A DNA stretch of 61,439 nucleotides, taken from assembly GCA_027320105.1 (NCBI GenBank), contig DAHVMA010000008.1, positions 1 to 61,439 on the forward strand, written 5' to 3'. Position 1 is the stretch's first letter; the number at the start of each line of letters is the position of its first letter. Positions 22,429 to 30,565 of this stretch are shown piece by piece. The position numbers and the translations under genes were made by a program. The stretch is from JAKAQB01 sp027320105. GTDB lineage: Bacteria; Actinomycetota; Acidimicrobiia; Acidimicrobiales; Palsa-688. The notes beneath the pieces are model-generated. The model made no database searches. It saw nothing but the letters and a program-made list of their open reading frames with translations, and was not told where the DNA came from.

Positions 22429-23876
22429 TGGCGGGCCGGGGAGGGGCCTTCGGCCGCCTCTACCGGGGCGAGACCTCCTTCGACTTCGCCGGGCGCTGGC
22501 GGCGCTGGCTCTCCGCCTCCGGCACGGTGATCGCCATCGGTCTCGTGTCGCTCGCAGCCCAGGGCCTGCACTTCTCGATCGCCTTCAGGGGCGGGACGGT
22601 GTGGCAGGTTCCGACCACCGCTTCGGTGCACCAGGTGCGCGTTGCGGTCACGCGGGTCGACCCCACGCTCGGCCAGGCCACCATCCAGGTGCTCACCGAC
22701 CCCCAGACCGGCAAGCGCACAGTGTCGGTGTCCGCCGCCGCCAAGACGACAGGCAGCGCCGGCGAGATCAACAACGTCGCCACCGCCCTGGCGACGCTCG
22801 CCCACCTCAATCCCAACAGGGTCAACATAAACGCCGTCGGGCCTTCCTGGGGCGCCGACGTGACCAACAAGGCCATCAAGGCGGTGATCATCTTCCTCGT
22901 CGCCGTCAGCGTGTACATCTGGTTCCGCTTCGAGGCCAAGATGGCCCTCGCCGCCCTCGCCGCCCTCGTCCACGACATCCTCGTGACCCTCGGCATCTAC
23001 TCCCTGTCCGGGCTCCAGGTCAGCCCCGACACGGTGATCGCCTTCCTCACGATCCTCGGCTACTCGCTGTACGACACGATCGTCGTCTTCGACAAGGTGC
23101 AGGAAAACACGCGAGGGGTGGCGTCGACCAACCGGCTCACCTACAGCGAGACGGTCAACCTCTCGATGAACCAGGTGCTCGCCCGGTCCCTCAACACGTC
23201 GTTCGTCGCCATCATCCCCATCCTGTCCATCCTCGTCATCGGCGCCGGCGTGCTCGGGGCACCGGCCCTGTCGGACTTCGGGCTGGCCCTGTTCATCGGG
23301 CTCACCACCGGTGCCTACTCGTCCATCTTCATCGCCTCCCCGCTCCTGGCCGTGCTGAAAGAGCGCGAGCCGCGCTACGCCGAGATCCGCCGCCGGGTCG
23401 GCTCCTCGCCGCGCCGGCTCACGCCGCGCGCCGCCGCTGTGGGGGAGGACGCCGTCGCCGTGGCGGCAGCACCTGCCCGCCGCCTGGCGCGGCCGGCACC
23501 GGCCCGGGAGCCGGCGCCACCCCGGCGGCGGGTGCCGGATGGCAACGGTCACGAAGACGGGGCACCAGAGAGGGCGGGAGCGGGCGCCGACCGCGCCACG
23601 GCGCCGGCACGCTCCACACCAGCGCGCCCGGCGCCAGCGGCGCCGGGGGACTGGAGCGCCGGCCTCGAGGACCGGTCGCAACCCGAGCCGGCGCTGGAGC
23701 GGGCGGCGCAGGGCTCGGGCCGGGCCCGCCAGGGGGCAGGCAACGGCTGGGCGGCTCCGCCGGCGGAGATCCCCGACGAGGCGCCGGGTGTGCCCGCCGC
23801 CCGGCCCGGCACCCCGGTCCCCCCGCGCTCGGGCAACCGGCCCCCGCCCCGCCCCCGCAAGAAGAAGCGCCGGTAG
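22425..23876 (+). CDS. secF: Protein translocase subunit SecF with extended C-terminus
   Basis: The predicted protein has 483 residues. SecF works with SecD and YajC. The first 330 residues form the usual six-helix protein: FSIAFRGGTVWQVP, VTNKAIKAVIIFLVAVSVYI, FLTILGYSLYDTIVVFDKV and the end FGLALFIGLTTGAYSSIFIA. From about residue 335 a 150-residue Pro/Ala/Arg-rich tail follows, ending RPRKKKRR; it should lie in the cytoplasm and has no known domain. Start is GTG 22425 or ATG 22428. Confidence 0.93.
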   Translation: MMAGRGGAFGRLYRGETSFDFAGRWRRWLSASGTVIAIGLVSLAAQGLHFSIAFRGGTVWQVPTTASVHQVRVAVTRVDPTLGQATIQVLTDPQTGKRTVSVSAAAKTTGSAGEINNVATALATLAHLNPNRVNINAVGPSWGADVTNKAIKAVIIFLVAVSVYIWFRFEAKMALAALAALVHDILVTLGIYSLSGLQVSPDTVIAFLTILGYSLYDTIVVFDKVQENTRGVASTNRLTYSETVNLSMNQVLARSLNTSFVAIIPILSILVIGAGVLGAPALSDFGLALFIGLTTGAYSSIFIASPLLAVLKEREPRYAEIRRRVGSSPRRLTPRAAAVGEDAVAVAAAPARRLARPAPAREPAPPRRRVPDGNGHEDGAPERAGAGADRATAPARSTPARPAPAAPGDWSAGLEDRSQPEPALERAAQGSGRARQGAGNGWAAPPAEIPDEAPGVPAARPGTPVPPRSGNRPPPRPRKKKRR

Positions 23877-23966
23877 CACCGCCGGCGCCGGGGGCTGCCC
23901 CCCGCCGGGGGCGAGTGGAGCCGCCGGCCGCGGCGGGGAGTCAGCGGGGACGCCCGCCCGGCGCGG

Positions 23967-23972
23967 TACCGT
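23967..23972 (+). promoter_or_regulatory. -10 element (TACCGT) for leaderless apt
   Basis: TACCGT lies seven bases before a GTG at 23980. This spacing, seen repeatedly in the window, favours 23980 over the in-frame GTG at 23971, which would overlap the hexamer itself. Confidence 0.5.
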
Positions 23973-23979
23973 GGCCGTC

Positions 23980-24510
23980 GTGGCCGAGGATACCGACGTC
24001 GTCACCGCCCTCGTACGGGACGTGGCCGACTTCCCCCGGCCGGGGGTCGTCTTCAAGGACATCACGCCCCTGCTCTCCGACGGGCACGCCTTCGCCACGG
24101 TGGTCGAGGCGCTGGCGGACGCCTTCGACGGTGCCGGCGTCGACAAGGTGCTCGGGATCGAGGCGCGGGGCTTCATCGTCGCCGCACCGGTGGCGCTGCG
24201 CATGGGCGCCGGCTTCGTGCCGGTCCGCAAGGCCGGGAAGCTGCCGTGGAAGGTCGAGGGCGAGGCCTACATGCTCGAGTACGGCGCCGACGCCCTCGAG
24301 GTCCACGCCGACGCCCTCGCACCGGGGGAGCGGGCCCTCATCATCGACGACGTCCTCGCCACCGGCGGGACGGCGTCGGCGGCGGCCCGGCTCGTCGGCC
24401 GCCTCGGGGCCGAGACGGTGGGCTTCGGCTGCATCATCGAGCTGGAGCCCCTCCAGGGCCGGGCCCGGCTGGACGGCCTGCCGACCGTGTCGCTGGTGCG
24501 CTACCCGTGA
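23980..24510 (+). CDS. apt: Adenine phosphoribosyltransferase
   Basis: A 176-residue type I phosphoribosyltransferase that salvages adenine with PRPP to AMP. Marks: VADFPRPGVVFKDITPLL, VLGIEARGFIVAAPVALRMG, PVRKAGKLPW, and the PRPP loop ALIIDDVLATGGTA near residue 124. Position between secF and rel is conserved in mycobacteria. The start was chosen from the -10 element seven bases upstream. Confidence 0.95.
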   Translation: MAEDTDVVTALVRDVADFPRPGVVFKDITPLLSDGHAFATVVEALADAFDGAGVDKVLGIEARGFIVAAPVALRMGAGFVPVRKAGKLPWKVEGEAYMLEYGADALEVHADALAPGERALIIDDVLATGGTASAAARLVGRLGAETVGFGCIIELEPLQGRARLDGLPTVSLVRYP

Positions 24511-24558
24511 GCACCGGCGCTCCGGCCTCCTGCAGCTGTCGGAGGCGGTGAGCCGCCG

Positions 24559-26802
24559 ATGAGCCGGGTGGAGGGCCCGACCCGCGGGCGGGCCGTGGCG
24601 ACCGTCGAGCGGGTGCTGCCATGGCGCCGCCAGGTGCAGACCGCCGACGCGGTCGGCCCCCTCCTCACCGCCTACCGGCGCCGCCACCCCAAGGGCGACA
24701 CCGCCCTGCTGCTCCACGCCTACGACGTGGCGGACCGCGCCCACGAGGGGCAGCTGCGGTCGTCGGGGGAGGCGTACATCTCCCACCCGCTCGCCGTCGC
24801 CACGATCCTCGCCGGCCTCGGCCTCGACGACGTCACCTGCGCCGCCGCCCTGCTACACGACGCCGTCGAGGACACCGTGGTCACCCTCGCTGACCTCGAC
24901 CGGGAGTTCGGACCGGTGGTGGCGTCGATCGTCGACGGGGTGACCAAGCTCGACCGGCTGCGCTTCGACTCCAAGCAGGCCCAGCAGGCGGCGACGATCC
25001 GCAAGATGCTGGTGGCGATGGCCAAGGACCCTCGGGTGCTGCTCATCAAGCTCGCCGACCGGCTGCACAACATGCTCACCGTCGCGGCACTGCCCGAGTG
25101 GAAGCAGAAGCGGACGGCGCAGGAGACGCTCGACATCTACGCGCCGCTGGCGCACCGCTTCGGCATCCAGGACATCAAGTGGCAGCTCGAGGACCTGGCC
25201 TTCGCCACCTTGCACCCGCGGCGCTACGCCGAGATCGAGCAGATGGTCGCCACCCGCGCCCCCGAGCGTGACCTGTACCTGACCCAGGTGATCGCCCACG
25301 TCGAGGAGCGCCTCGCCGCCGCCCGCATCGACGGGCAGGTCACGGGCCGCCCCAAGCACCTGTACTCCATCTACGAGAAGATGGTCGTGAAGGGCAAGGA
25401 GTTCGACGAGATCTACGACCTCGTCGGCGTGCGGATCCTCGTCGACTCGGTCAAGGACTGCTGGGCGGCGCTCGGCGCCATCCACGGCGCCTGGACCCCG
25501 GTCCAGGGCCGGTTCAAGGACTACATCAACACCCCCAAGTTCAACCTCTACCAGTCCCTCCACACCACGGTGGTGGGGCCGCAGGGCAAGCCCCTCGAGG
25601 CGCAGATCCGCACCTCCGAGATGCACAACCGGGCCGAGCGCGGCATCGCCGCCCACTGGGGGTACAAGGAGCAGGCCTCCGCCTCCGACGTCGCCTGGTT
25701 GCAACGGATCGTCGACTGGTCCAGCGAGAGCACCGACCCCGCCGAGTTCCTGGAGACCTTGAAGCTCGACCTCGAGACCGACGAGGTGTTCGTCTTCACC
25801 CCCAAGGGCGACGTCGTCACCCTGCCCGCGGGGGCCACCCCGATCGACTTCGCCTACAGCATCCACACCGAGATCGGCCACCGCTGCATCGGGGCGCGCA
25901 TCAACGGCCGGCTCGTGCCCCTCGACTCCAAGCTCGCCTCCGGCGACAGCGTGGAGATCTTCACCTCCAAGGTTCCCTCCGCCGGCCCCAGCCGTGACTG
26001 GCTCAAGATCGCGGCGACGCCCCGGGCGCGCTCCAAGATCCGCCAGTGGTTCAGCCGCGAGCGGCGCGAGGATGCCATCGAGTCCGGACGCGAAGAGCTC
26101 ACCAAGGCGCTCCGCAAGGAGGGCCTGCCCGTCCAGAAGCTGGCGTCCTCCCCGCTGCTGATCGAGGTGGCCACCTCGATGAACTACGCCGACCTCGACG
26201 CGCTGCACGCCGCGATCGGCGAGAGCCACGTGTCGGCGCGCTCGATAGCGCAGCGCGTCGCCCGGGAGCTGCGTGCCGGCGAGCACGAGGAGCAGCTGCC
26301 GGCGACCGTGGGACGGCCGCGCCGGCACGGTCGCAGCAGCCAGGGCGCCGGCGTCCACGTCGAAGGCCTGGATGACGTGATGGTCCGCCTGTCCCGCTGC
26401 TGCACGCCGGTGCCCGGCGACGAGATCATCGGGTTCGTCACCCGAGGCAGGGGTGTCAGCGTGCACCGCAGCGACTGCTCCAACGCTGCCGCCCTCTCCG
26501 CCAACGAGGTCGGGCGGATGATAGAGGTCGAGTGGGACCGCGACCGCGGCGGCTCGTTCACCGCCGCCGTCGAGCTGAAGGCCTTGGACCGCACCCGGCT
26601 GGGCGTCGACGTCTGGAAGGTCTTCTCCGACCACCATCTGAACATCCTTCGCAGCGAGACGTTGACCGGTGCCGACCGGGTCACGCGCATGCGCTTCGAG
26701 TTCGAGCTGGCCGACCCCGCCCACCTCGACTCGGTCCTCAACGCAATCAAGCGCATCGACAGCGTCTACGACGCCTACCGGGTGCTGCCCAACCGGGGCT
26801 GA
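24559..26802 (+). CDS. rel: Bifunctional (p)ppGpp synthetase/hydrolase Rel
   Basis: A 747-residue long RelA/SpoT homologue controlling the stringent response. The hydrolase domain has HPLAVATILAGLGLD and the metal motif HDAVEDT near residue 100, so hydrolysis should work. The synthetase domain (about 240-370) has GRPKHLYSIYEKMV and YDLVGVRILVDSVKDCW. The TGS domain contains VFTPKGDVVTLPAGATPIDF. The zinc-finger/RIS region has SRCCTPVPGDEIIGFVTRG, and an ACT domain closes the protein. All domains are complete. Confidence 0.96.
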   Translation: MSRVEGPTRGRAVATVERVLPWRRQVQTADAVGPLLTAYRRRHPKGDTALLLHAYDVADRAHEGQLRSSGEAYISHPLAVATILAGLGLDDVTCAAALLHDAVEDTVVTLADLDREFGPVVASIVDGVTKLDRLRFDSKQAQQAATIRKMLVAMAKDPRVLLIKLADRLHNMLTVAALPEWKQKRTAQETLDIYAPLAHRFGIQDIKWQLEDLAFATLHPRRYAEIEQMVATRAPERDLYLTQVIAHVEERLAAARIDGQVTGRPKHLYSIYEKMVVKGKEFDEIYDLVGVRILVDSVKDCWAALGAIHGAWTPVQGRFKDYINTPKFNLYQSLHTTVVGPQGKPLEAQIRTSEMHNRAERGIAAHWGYKEQASASDVAWLQRIVDWSSESTDPAEFLETLKLDLETDEVFVFTPKGDVVTLPAGATPIDFAYSIHTEIGHRCIGARINGRLVPLDSKLASGDSVEIFTSKVPSAGPSRDWLKIAATPRARSKIRQWFSRERREDAIESGREELTKALRKEGLPVQKLASSPLLIEVATSMNYADLDALHAAIGESHVSARSIAQRVARELRAGEHEEQLPATVGRPRRHGRSSQGAGVHVEGLDDVMVRLSRCCTPVPGDEIIGFVTRGRGVSVHRSDCSNAAALSANEVGRMIEVEWDRDRGGSFTAAVELKALDRTRLGVDVWKVFSDHHLNILRSETLTGADRVTRMRFEFELADPAHLDSVLNAIKRIDSVYDAYRVLPNRG

Positions 26803-26961
26803 TCCTCCGAGGCTCCCGCCGACTTCGTGGTTGACGGCCAGGGAGTGCATGAGATCCTCTCCTGCCACTGCACGGAGGAATCCGCTGGCTGCCGCGTGAT
26901 GCGCATCTGAAGACCCAGTTTCACCACGAAGAGTGGTGGATGGAGAAGAGGCTCCGCCGAC

Positions 26962-27004
26962 CTTTGGAATCGCGTCGTCGTCAGACGACGACGCGCTTCC
27001 AAAG
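26962..27004. repeat. 43-nt near-perfect palindrome
   Basis: Outer arms CTTTGGAA and TTCCAAAG enclose inner arms CGCGTCGTCGTC and GACGACGACGCG. One T/C mismatch separates the two stems and a single A forms the centre, giving 20 paired positions. There is no U-run. It could act as a transcription stop after rel, as a protein site, or as the tip of a small mobile repeat. Confidence 0.8.
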
Positions 27005-27070
27005 TTCGCCAGCGGGCGGGCTGAGCCACCGCGGGGCGTGGTGAAGCGGGTGTTCACGCACCTTGCGCCG

Positions 27071-27108
27071 CGCGCATGCCGGCCAGCACCGCGCATGCCG
27101 GCCAGCAC
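27071..27108 (+). repeat. Two tandem 19-bp units upstream of hisS
   Basis: CGCGCATGCCGGCCAGCAC occurs twice head to tail, about 50 bases before the hisS -10 element. Each unit holds the palindromes GCATGC and GGCC. It may be an operator or a slippage product. Confidence 0.7.
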
Positions 27109-27157
27109 CGCGCCGGCGGGCCAGGCCGGCGGCGTCCCGCCCGCCACCAGGCGCGAG

Positions 27158-27163
27158 TACCTT
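27158..27163 (+). promoter_or_regulatory. -10 element (TACCTT) for leaderless hisS
   Basis: TACCTT lies seven bases before the hisS ATG with no ribosome site between them. A leaderless message leaves no room for a 5' UTR control element. Confidence 0.55.
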
Positions 27164-27170
27164 CGGCCCG

Positions 27171-28451
27171 ATGGCGTCTACCGTCCAGCCGCCGCGCGGC
27201 ATGCGCGACTTCCTCCCCGAGGACAAGGCACGCCGCGACGGCGTCCTCGCCGTCATCCGGGAGGCCTTCGCCGGCTACGGGTACCGGGAGATCGAGACGC
27301 CCGTCCTCGAGGAGCTGAGCCGCCTCGAGTCGAGCCAGGGGGGCGACAACGAGAAGCTGATCTTCCGGGTGCTCAAGCGCGGCCTCGACCCCCTCGACCC
27401 GCTCCCGCCGGCGAAGGCGGCCGACCTCGGGCTCCGCTACGACCTGACCGTCCCCCTGGCGCGCTTCTACGCCACCCACCGCAGCGAGCTGCCCGAGGTG
27501 TTCCGGGCCTTCCAGGTCGCGCCCGTGTGGCGGGCCGAGCGGCCGCAGCGGGGCCGGTACCGCCAGTTCACCCAGTGCGACATCGACGTGCTCGGCGAGG
27601 CGAGCACCGTGGCCGAGGTGGAGTTGATCGCCGCCAGCACCGACGCCATCGAACGCCTCGGCGTTGAGGGCGCCACCGTGCGCCTCAACGACCGCAGCGT
27701 GCTCGCCGCCATGCTCGACGCCTGCGGGGTAGGGGCCCAACAGCAGCCGGCGGCCCTCGTGAGCATCGACAAGCTCGACAAGGTCGGCCTCGACGGCGTG
27801 GCGGCAGATCTGTCCGCCAACGGCGTGGGCGCCGGGGTCGTCGACCGCCTCGTCGCCGTGCTCGTCGGCGTGGCCGACGCCGCCGGCGACCTGGAGGCGA
27901 CGCTGGCGGCGCTGCCGACCCGCGCGGGCGAGCGCGCCGCACGCATGCTCGCCATCCGGGACGGCGTCGCCGTCGCCAAGCCCGACGCCGCCGTGGTGGT
28001 GGACCCGGCGCTCGTCAGGGGCATGGGCTATTACACGGGACCGATCTTCGAGCTTCACCACCCCGCCTTCCGGGGCGGGTCGATCGGCGGCGGCGGGCGC
28101 TACGACGGCATGATCGGCCGCTTCGCCGGCGTGGAGGTGCCCGCCTGCGGGTTCTCCCTCGGCTTCGAGCGGGTCGTGGATCTGGTCGACGCCGCCCGGT
28201 TCCGCCCCGCCCGCCGGCAGGTGGCGCTCGTGCACAGCGGCGACGCCGATCCGGGCACCCTCGTCGCCTGGCAACGGCGCCTCGTCGCCGTCGGGGCGGA
28301 CGTGCGGCTGGTGCCCCGCAAGCGCAACGTCGCCCGCATCCTCGAGGCGCTCCGGCGCGAGGGCTTCGAGGAGTGGGCTGAGCTCGACGCCCGCACCCGG
28401 CCCCCCGCCACCGCCGGACCGGCGGGACTGGACCTCCGGGACCTGCGGTGA
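27171..28451 (+). CDS. hisS: Histidyl-tRNA synthetase
   Basis: A 426-residue class II synthetase. Visible parts: PPRGMRDFLPEDKARRD (motif 1 lead-in), LRYDLTVPLARFYA, motif 2 AERPQRGRYRQFTQCDIDVLG, the histidine-binding GMGYYTGPIFELHHP, SIGGGGRYDGMIGRF, and motif 3 ACGFSLGFERV. The C-terminal anticodon domain is present. The start follows a -10 element and matches the usual N-terminus. Confidence 0.96.
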   Translation: MASTVQPPRGMRDFLPEDKARRDGVLAVIREAFAGYGYREIETPVLEELSRLESSQGGDNEKLIFRVLKRGLDPLDPLPPAKAADLGLRYDLTVPLARFYATHRSELPEVFRAFQVAPVWRAERPQRGRYRQFTQCDIDVLGEASTVAEVELIAASTDAIERLGVEGATVRLNDRSVLAAMLDACGVGAQQQPAALVSIDKLDKVGLDGVAADLSANGVGAGVVDRLVAVLVGVADAAGDLEATLAALPTRAGERAARMLAIRDGVAVAKPDAAVVVDPALVRGMGYYTGPIFELHHPAFRGGSIGGGGRYDGMIGRFAGVEVPACGFSLGFERVVDLVDAARFRPARRQVALVHSGDADPGTLVAWQRRLVAVGADVRLVPRKRNVARILEALRREGFEEWAELDARTRPPATAGPAGLDLRDLR

Positions 28452-28461
28452 TCCTTCCCCG

Positions 28462-29754
28462 GTGAGCGACGACCTGTTCGAAGCCGGTCTCCAGGAGCGT
28501 CTCCGCTCCCGCGGGCCGCTCGCCAGCCGGATCCGGCCGAAGAGCCTCTACGACGTGGTCGGCCAGGACCACCTCCTCGGACCGCGAGGTGCGCTGCGGG
28601 CACTGGTGGATGCCCGGAAGCTGACATCGGTGATCCTCTGGGGCCCGGCGGGGACGGGCAAGACGACGATCGCACGGCTGCTGGCCGATGCCGCCGGGGC
28701 CGCCTTCGAGTCCCTCAGCGCGGTGAGCGCCGGGGTCAAGGACGTGCGTGAGGCTGCCGAGGCTGCGAGGCGGCGGCTGGCGGAGAACGGCGTCCCGACG
28801 GTCCTGCTGCTCGACGAGGTCCACAGGTTCAGCAAGTCGCAGCAAGACGCGCTGCTGCCGAGCGTCGAGGACGGCACCCTCACACTGGTCGGCGCCACCA
28901 CCGAGAACCCGTTCTTCGAGGTCAACGGCCCCCTGCTCAGCCGTTCTACGTTGTTCCGCCTCGAGCCCCTCGACCACCAAGCGCTGGCCGTCCTGCTGGA
29001 GCGGGGCTTGGGCGCCGAGGGCGGGACCATCGAGCAGCCGGCGGCCGACGCCATCATCGACTCCGTCGACGGGGACGGCCGCGCCCTGCTCACAACGCTG
29101 GAGGTGGCGCTGGCCATCGCCGGCGACGGCCGGCCGGTCACCCTCGACGACGTCGAGCGGGCTCGCACCACCCGTGCACTGACGTGGGGCCGCGACGACC
29201 ACTACGACGTCATCAGTGCCTTCATCAAGAGCATTCGCGGCGGTGATCCCGACGCCGGCCTGCACTGGCTGGCCCGCATGATCGTGGCGGGGGAGGACCC
29301 CCGCTACATAGCCCGCCGCCTGGTCGTCCTGGCCAGCGAGGACGTGGGGATGGCTGACCCCATGAGCCTGGTCGTCGCCACGGCCGCCGCCCACGCCGTC
29401 GAGTACGTCGGCCTGCCCGAAGCCCAGCTCAACCTGGCCCAGGCCGTCGTGCACCTGGCCACCGCCCCCAAGTCCAACCGGACCGCCCTCGGGATCTGGA
29501 GGGCCCTGGAGGACGTGCGCTCACGCCCCGCCGGCCGGGTGCCGCTGCACCTCAGCGACGCCCACCACCGCAGCGCCCCACGCATCGGCCACGGCGTCGG
29601 CTACCGCTATCCCCACGACGACCCCCGCGGCTGGGTCGAGCAGGACTACCTCCCGGAGCAACTGGCTGGCACCACGTACTACGAGCCCTCGGTTCACGGC
29701 GACGAGGCCAGGATCGGCGAGCGGTTGCGCCAACGCGGGCGACCCCCGGAGTAG
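28462..29754 (+). CDS. rarA: Replication-associated recombination protein RarA (MgsA)
   Basis: A 430-residue AAA+ ATPase of the RarA/WRNIP1 family acting at stalled forks. Marks: LRPKSLYDVVGQDHLLG-like start, Walker A WGPAGTGKTTIA near residue 57, Walker B LLLDEVHRFSKSQQDALLPS, sensor LVGATTENPFFEVN, and the C-terminal tetramer domain with SIRGGDPDAGLHWLARMI and ARRLVVLASEDVGMADP. Length is standard. The GTG start lies ten bases after hisS. Confidence 0.93.
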   Translation: MSDDLFEAGLQERLRSRGPLASRIRPKSLYDVVGQDHLLGPRGALRALVDARKLTSVILWGPAGTGKTTIARLLADAAGAAFESLSAVSAGVKDVREAAEAARRRLAENGVPTVLLLDEVHRFSKSQQDALLPSVEDGTLTLVGATTENPFFEVNGPLLSRSTLFRLEPLDHQALAVLLERGLGAEGGTIEQPAADAIIDSVDGDGRALLTTLEVALAIAGDGRPVTLDDVERARTTRALTWGRDDHYDVISAFIKSIRGGDPDAGLHWLARMIVAGEDPRYIARRLVVLASEDVGMADPMSLVVATAAAHAVEYVGLPEAQLNLAQAVVHLATAPKSNRTALGIWRALEDVRSRPAGRVPLHLSDAHHRSAPRIGHGVGYRYPHDDPRGWVEQDYLPEQLAGTTYYEPSVHGDEARIGERLRQRGRPPE

Positions 29755-29767
29755 TCTCGGCGGCCTG

Positions 29768-30154
29768 ATGCTCGGGACGGCAGACGTCGTCGCTTCCTCC
29801 CAGACGGTGGCCGTCGCGGTCACGGTCGTGGCGACCCTGGTCGTGGTCGGGCTGGCCGCCGCCGTGGCCTGGATGCTGCGCGAGACGGCCGCCCTGCGGC
29901 GCGTAGCCGCCGACCTGCGGGCGGAGGCGGCCGACCTCCACTCCCGGCTGGAAGCCGTCGCCGCCCACGCCGAGCGAGAGCTGCAGCGCGTCGAGGACCT
30001 GGTCGGCTCGGCGGAGTCGATCAGCGAGGTGGTGGGCTCGGCGTCACGGCTGGCGTCGACGGCGATGGCGACCCCGGTGATCAAGGCGGTGGCCCTCGGG
30101 AGTGGCGCGGCCAGAGCGGGGCGACGTCTCCGGCGGGCGCGAGGCGGGAGGTAG
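29768..30154 (+). CDS. Small membrane protein with coiled coil (DUF948-like)
   Basis: The predicted protein has 128 residues: a single N-terminal helix (VAVAVTVVATLVVVGLAAAV), then a heptad-rich Ala/Leu/Arg coiled coil to about residue 90 and a basic end. It resembles DUF948 proteins found between rarA and alaS in actinobacteria. Function is unknown. It is followed two bases later by another small gene, so the pair and alaS may be co-transcribed. Confidence 0.7.
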   Translation: MLGTADVVASSQTVAVAVTVVATLVVVGLAAAVAWMLRETAALRRVAADLRAEAADLHSRLEAVAAHAERELQRVEDLVGSAESISEVVGSASRLASTAMATPVIKAVALGSGAARAGRRLRRARGGR

Positions 30155-30156
30155 GG

Positions 30157-30516
30157 ATGTTCAACCGGGTCCGGTGGATGGGCATGGGGGCGGCGGCGGG
30201 GGCGGCGGCGACCGTGTGGGCGCAGCACCGGGTGCGCCGGCAGGTGGAGCGCTTCCTGCCGGCGCGGGTGCGCGCCGGGCTCTCGGCCCGGGTGCGTGCC
30301 GCCGGCAGCGACCTGCGGGAAGCGATCGAGGAGGGACGCCAGGCGATGGCCGACCGGGAGGCGGAGCTGCGCGCCCAGCTCGGGCCGTCCCCCCTTGCGT
30401 CGTCGCGGGCGCTGCCGGCAGGGGGCAGGCCGGCGCTCCGGGTGGTGGGCGACCCCCGGCCACCGCAGGTGCCCGGCGCCCGCTCGGGGGGTCGCTCGCG
30501 CCGGCACCGGTCCTGA
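30157..30516 (+). CDS. Small basic protein of unknown function
   Basis: A 119-residue protein that I do not recognise beyond its position. A short hydrophobic Gly/Ala segment (GMGAAAGAAATVWAQ) lies at the start. An amphipathic Arg-rich helix about residues 27-70 follows and the tail is disordered and basic. ATG 30157 is preceded by GGGAGGTAGGG, a good ribosome site. The location before alaS matches small conserved proteins in other actinobacteria. Confidence 0.6.
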   Translation: MFNRVRWMGMGAAAGAAATVWAQHRVRRQVERFLPARVRAGLSARVRAAGSDLREAIEEGRQAMADREAELRAQLGPSPLASSRALPAGGRPALRVVGDPRPPQVPGARSGGRSRRHRS

Positions 30517-30565
30517 TGCGGCCGTGAAGGGGGGGCGGGGGACGCCCGGGTAGGCTCGTCGGGTC

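Larger units (their letters stand above)
26803..27157. other. Intergenic region between rel and hisS, rich in inverted repeats
   Basis: No credible gene is seen in these 355 bases. The stretch contains a distant inverted pair (CTTCGTGGT near 26823 and ACCACGAAG near 26924), the strong palindrome at 26962-27004 and a 19-bp tandem repeat at 27071-27108. It is less GC-rich than its neighbours on the left side, so it may be an inserted fragment. Confidence 0.55.

Noticed and set aside
27004..27170. T-box or histidine-responsive leader of hisS
   Set aside because: The -10 element lies seven bases before the ATG, leaving no leader, and no T-box sequence is visible.
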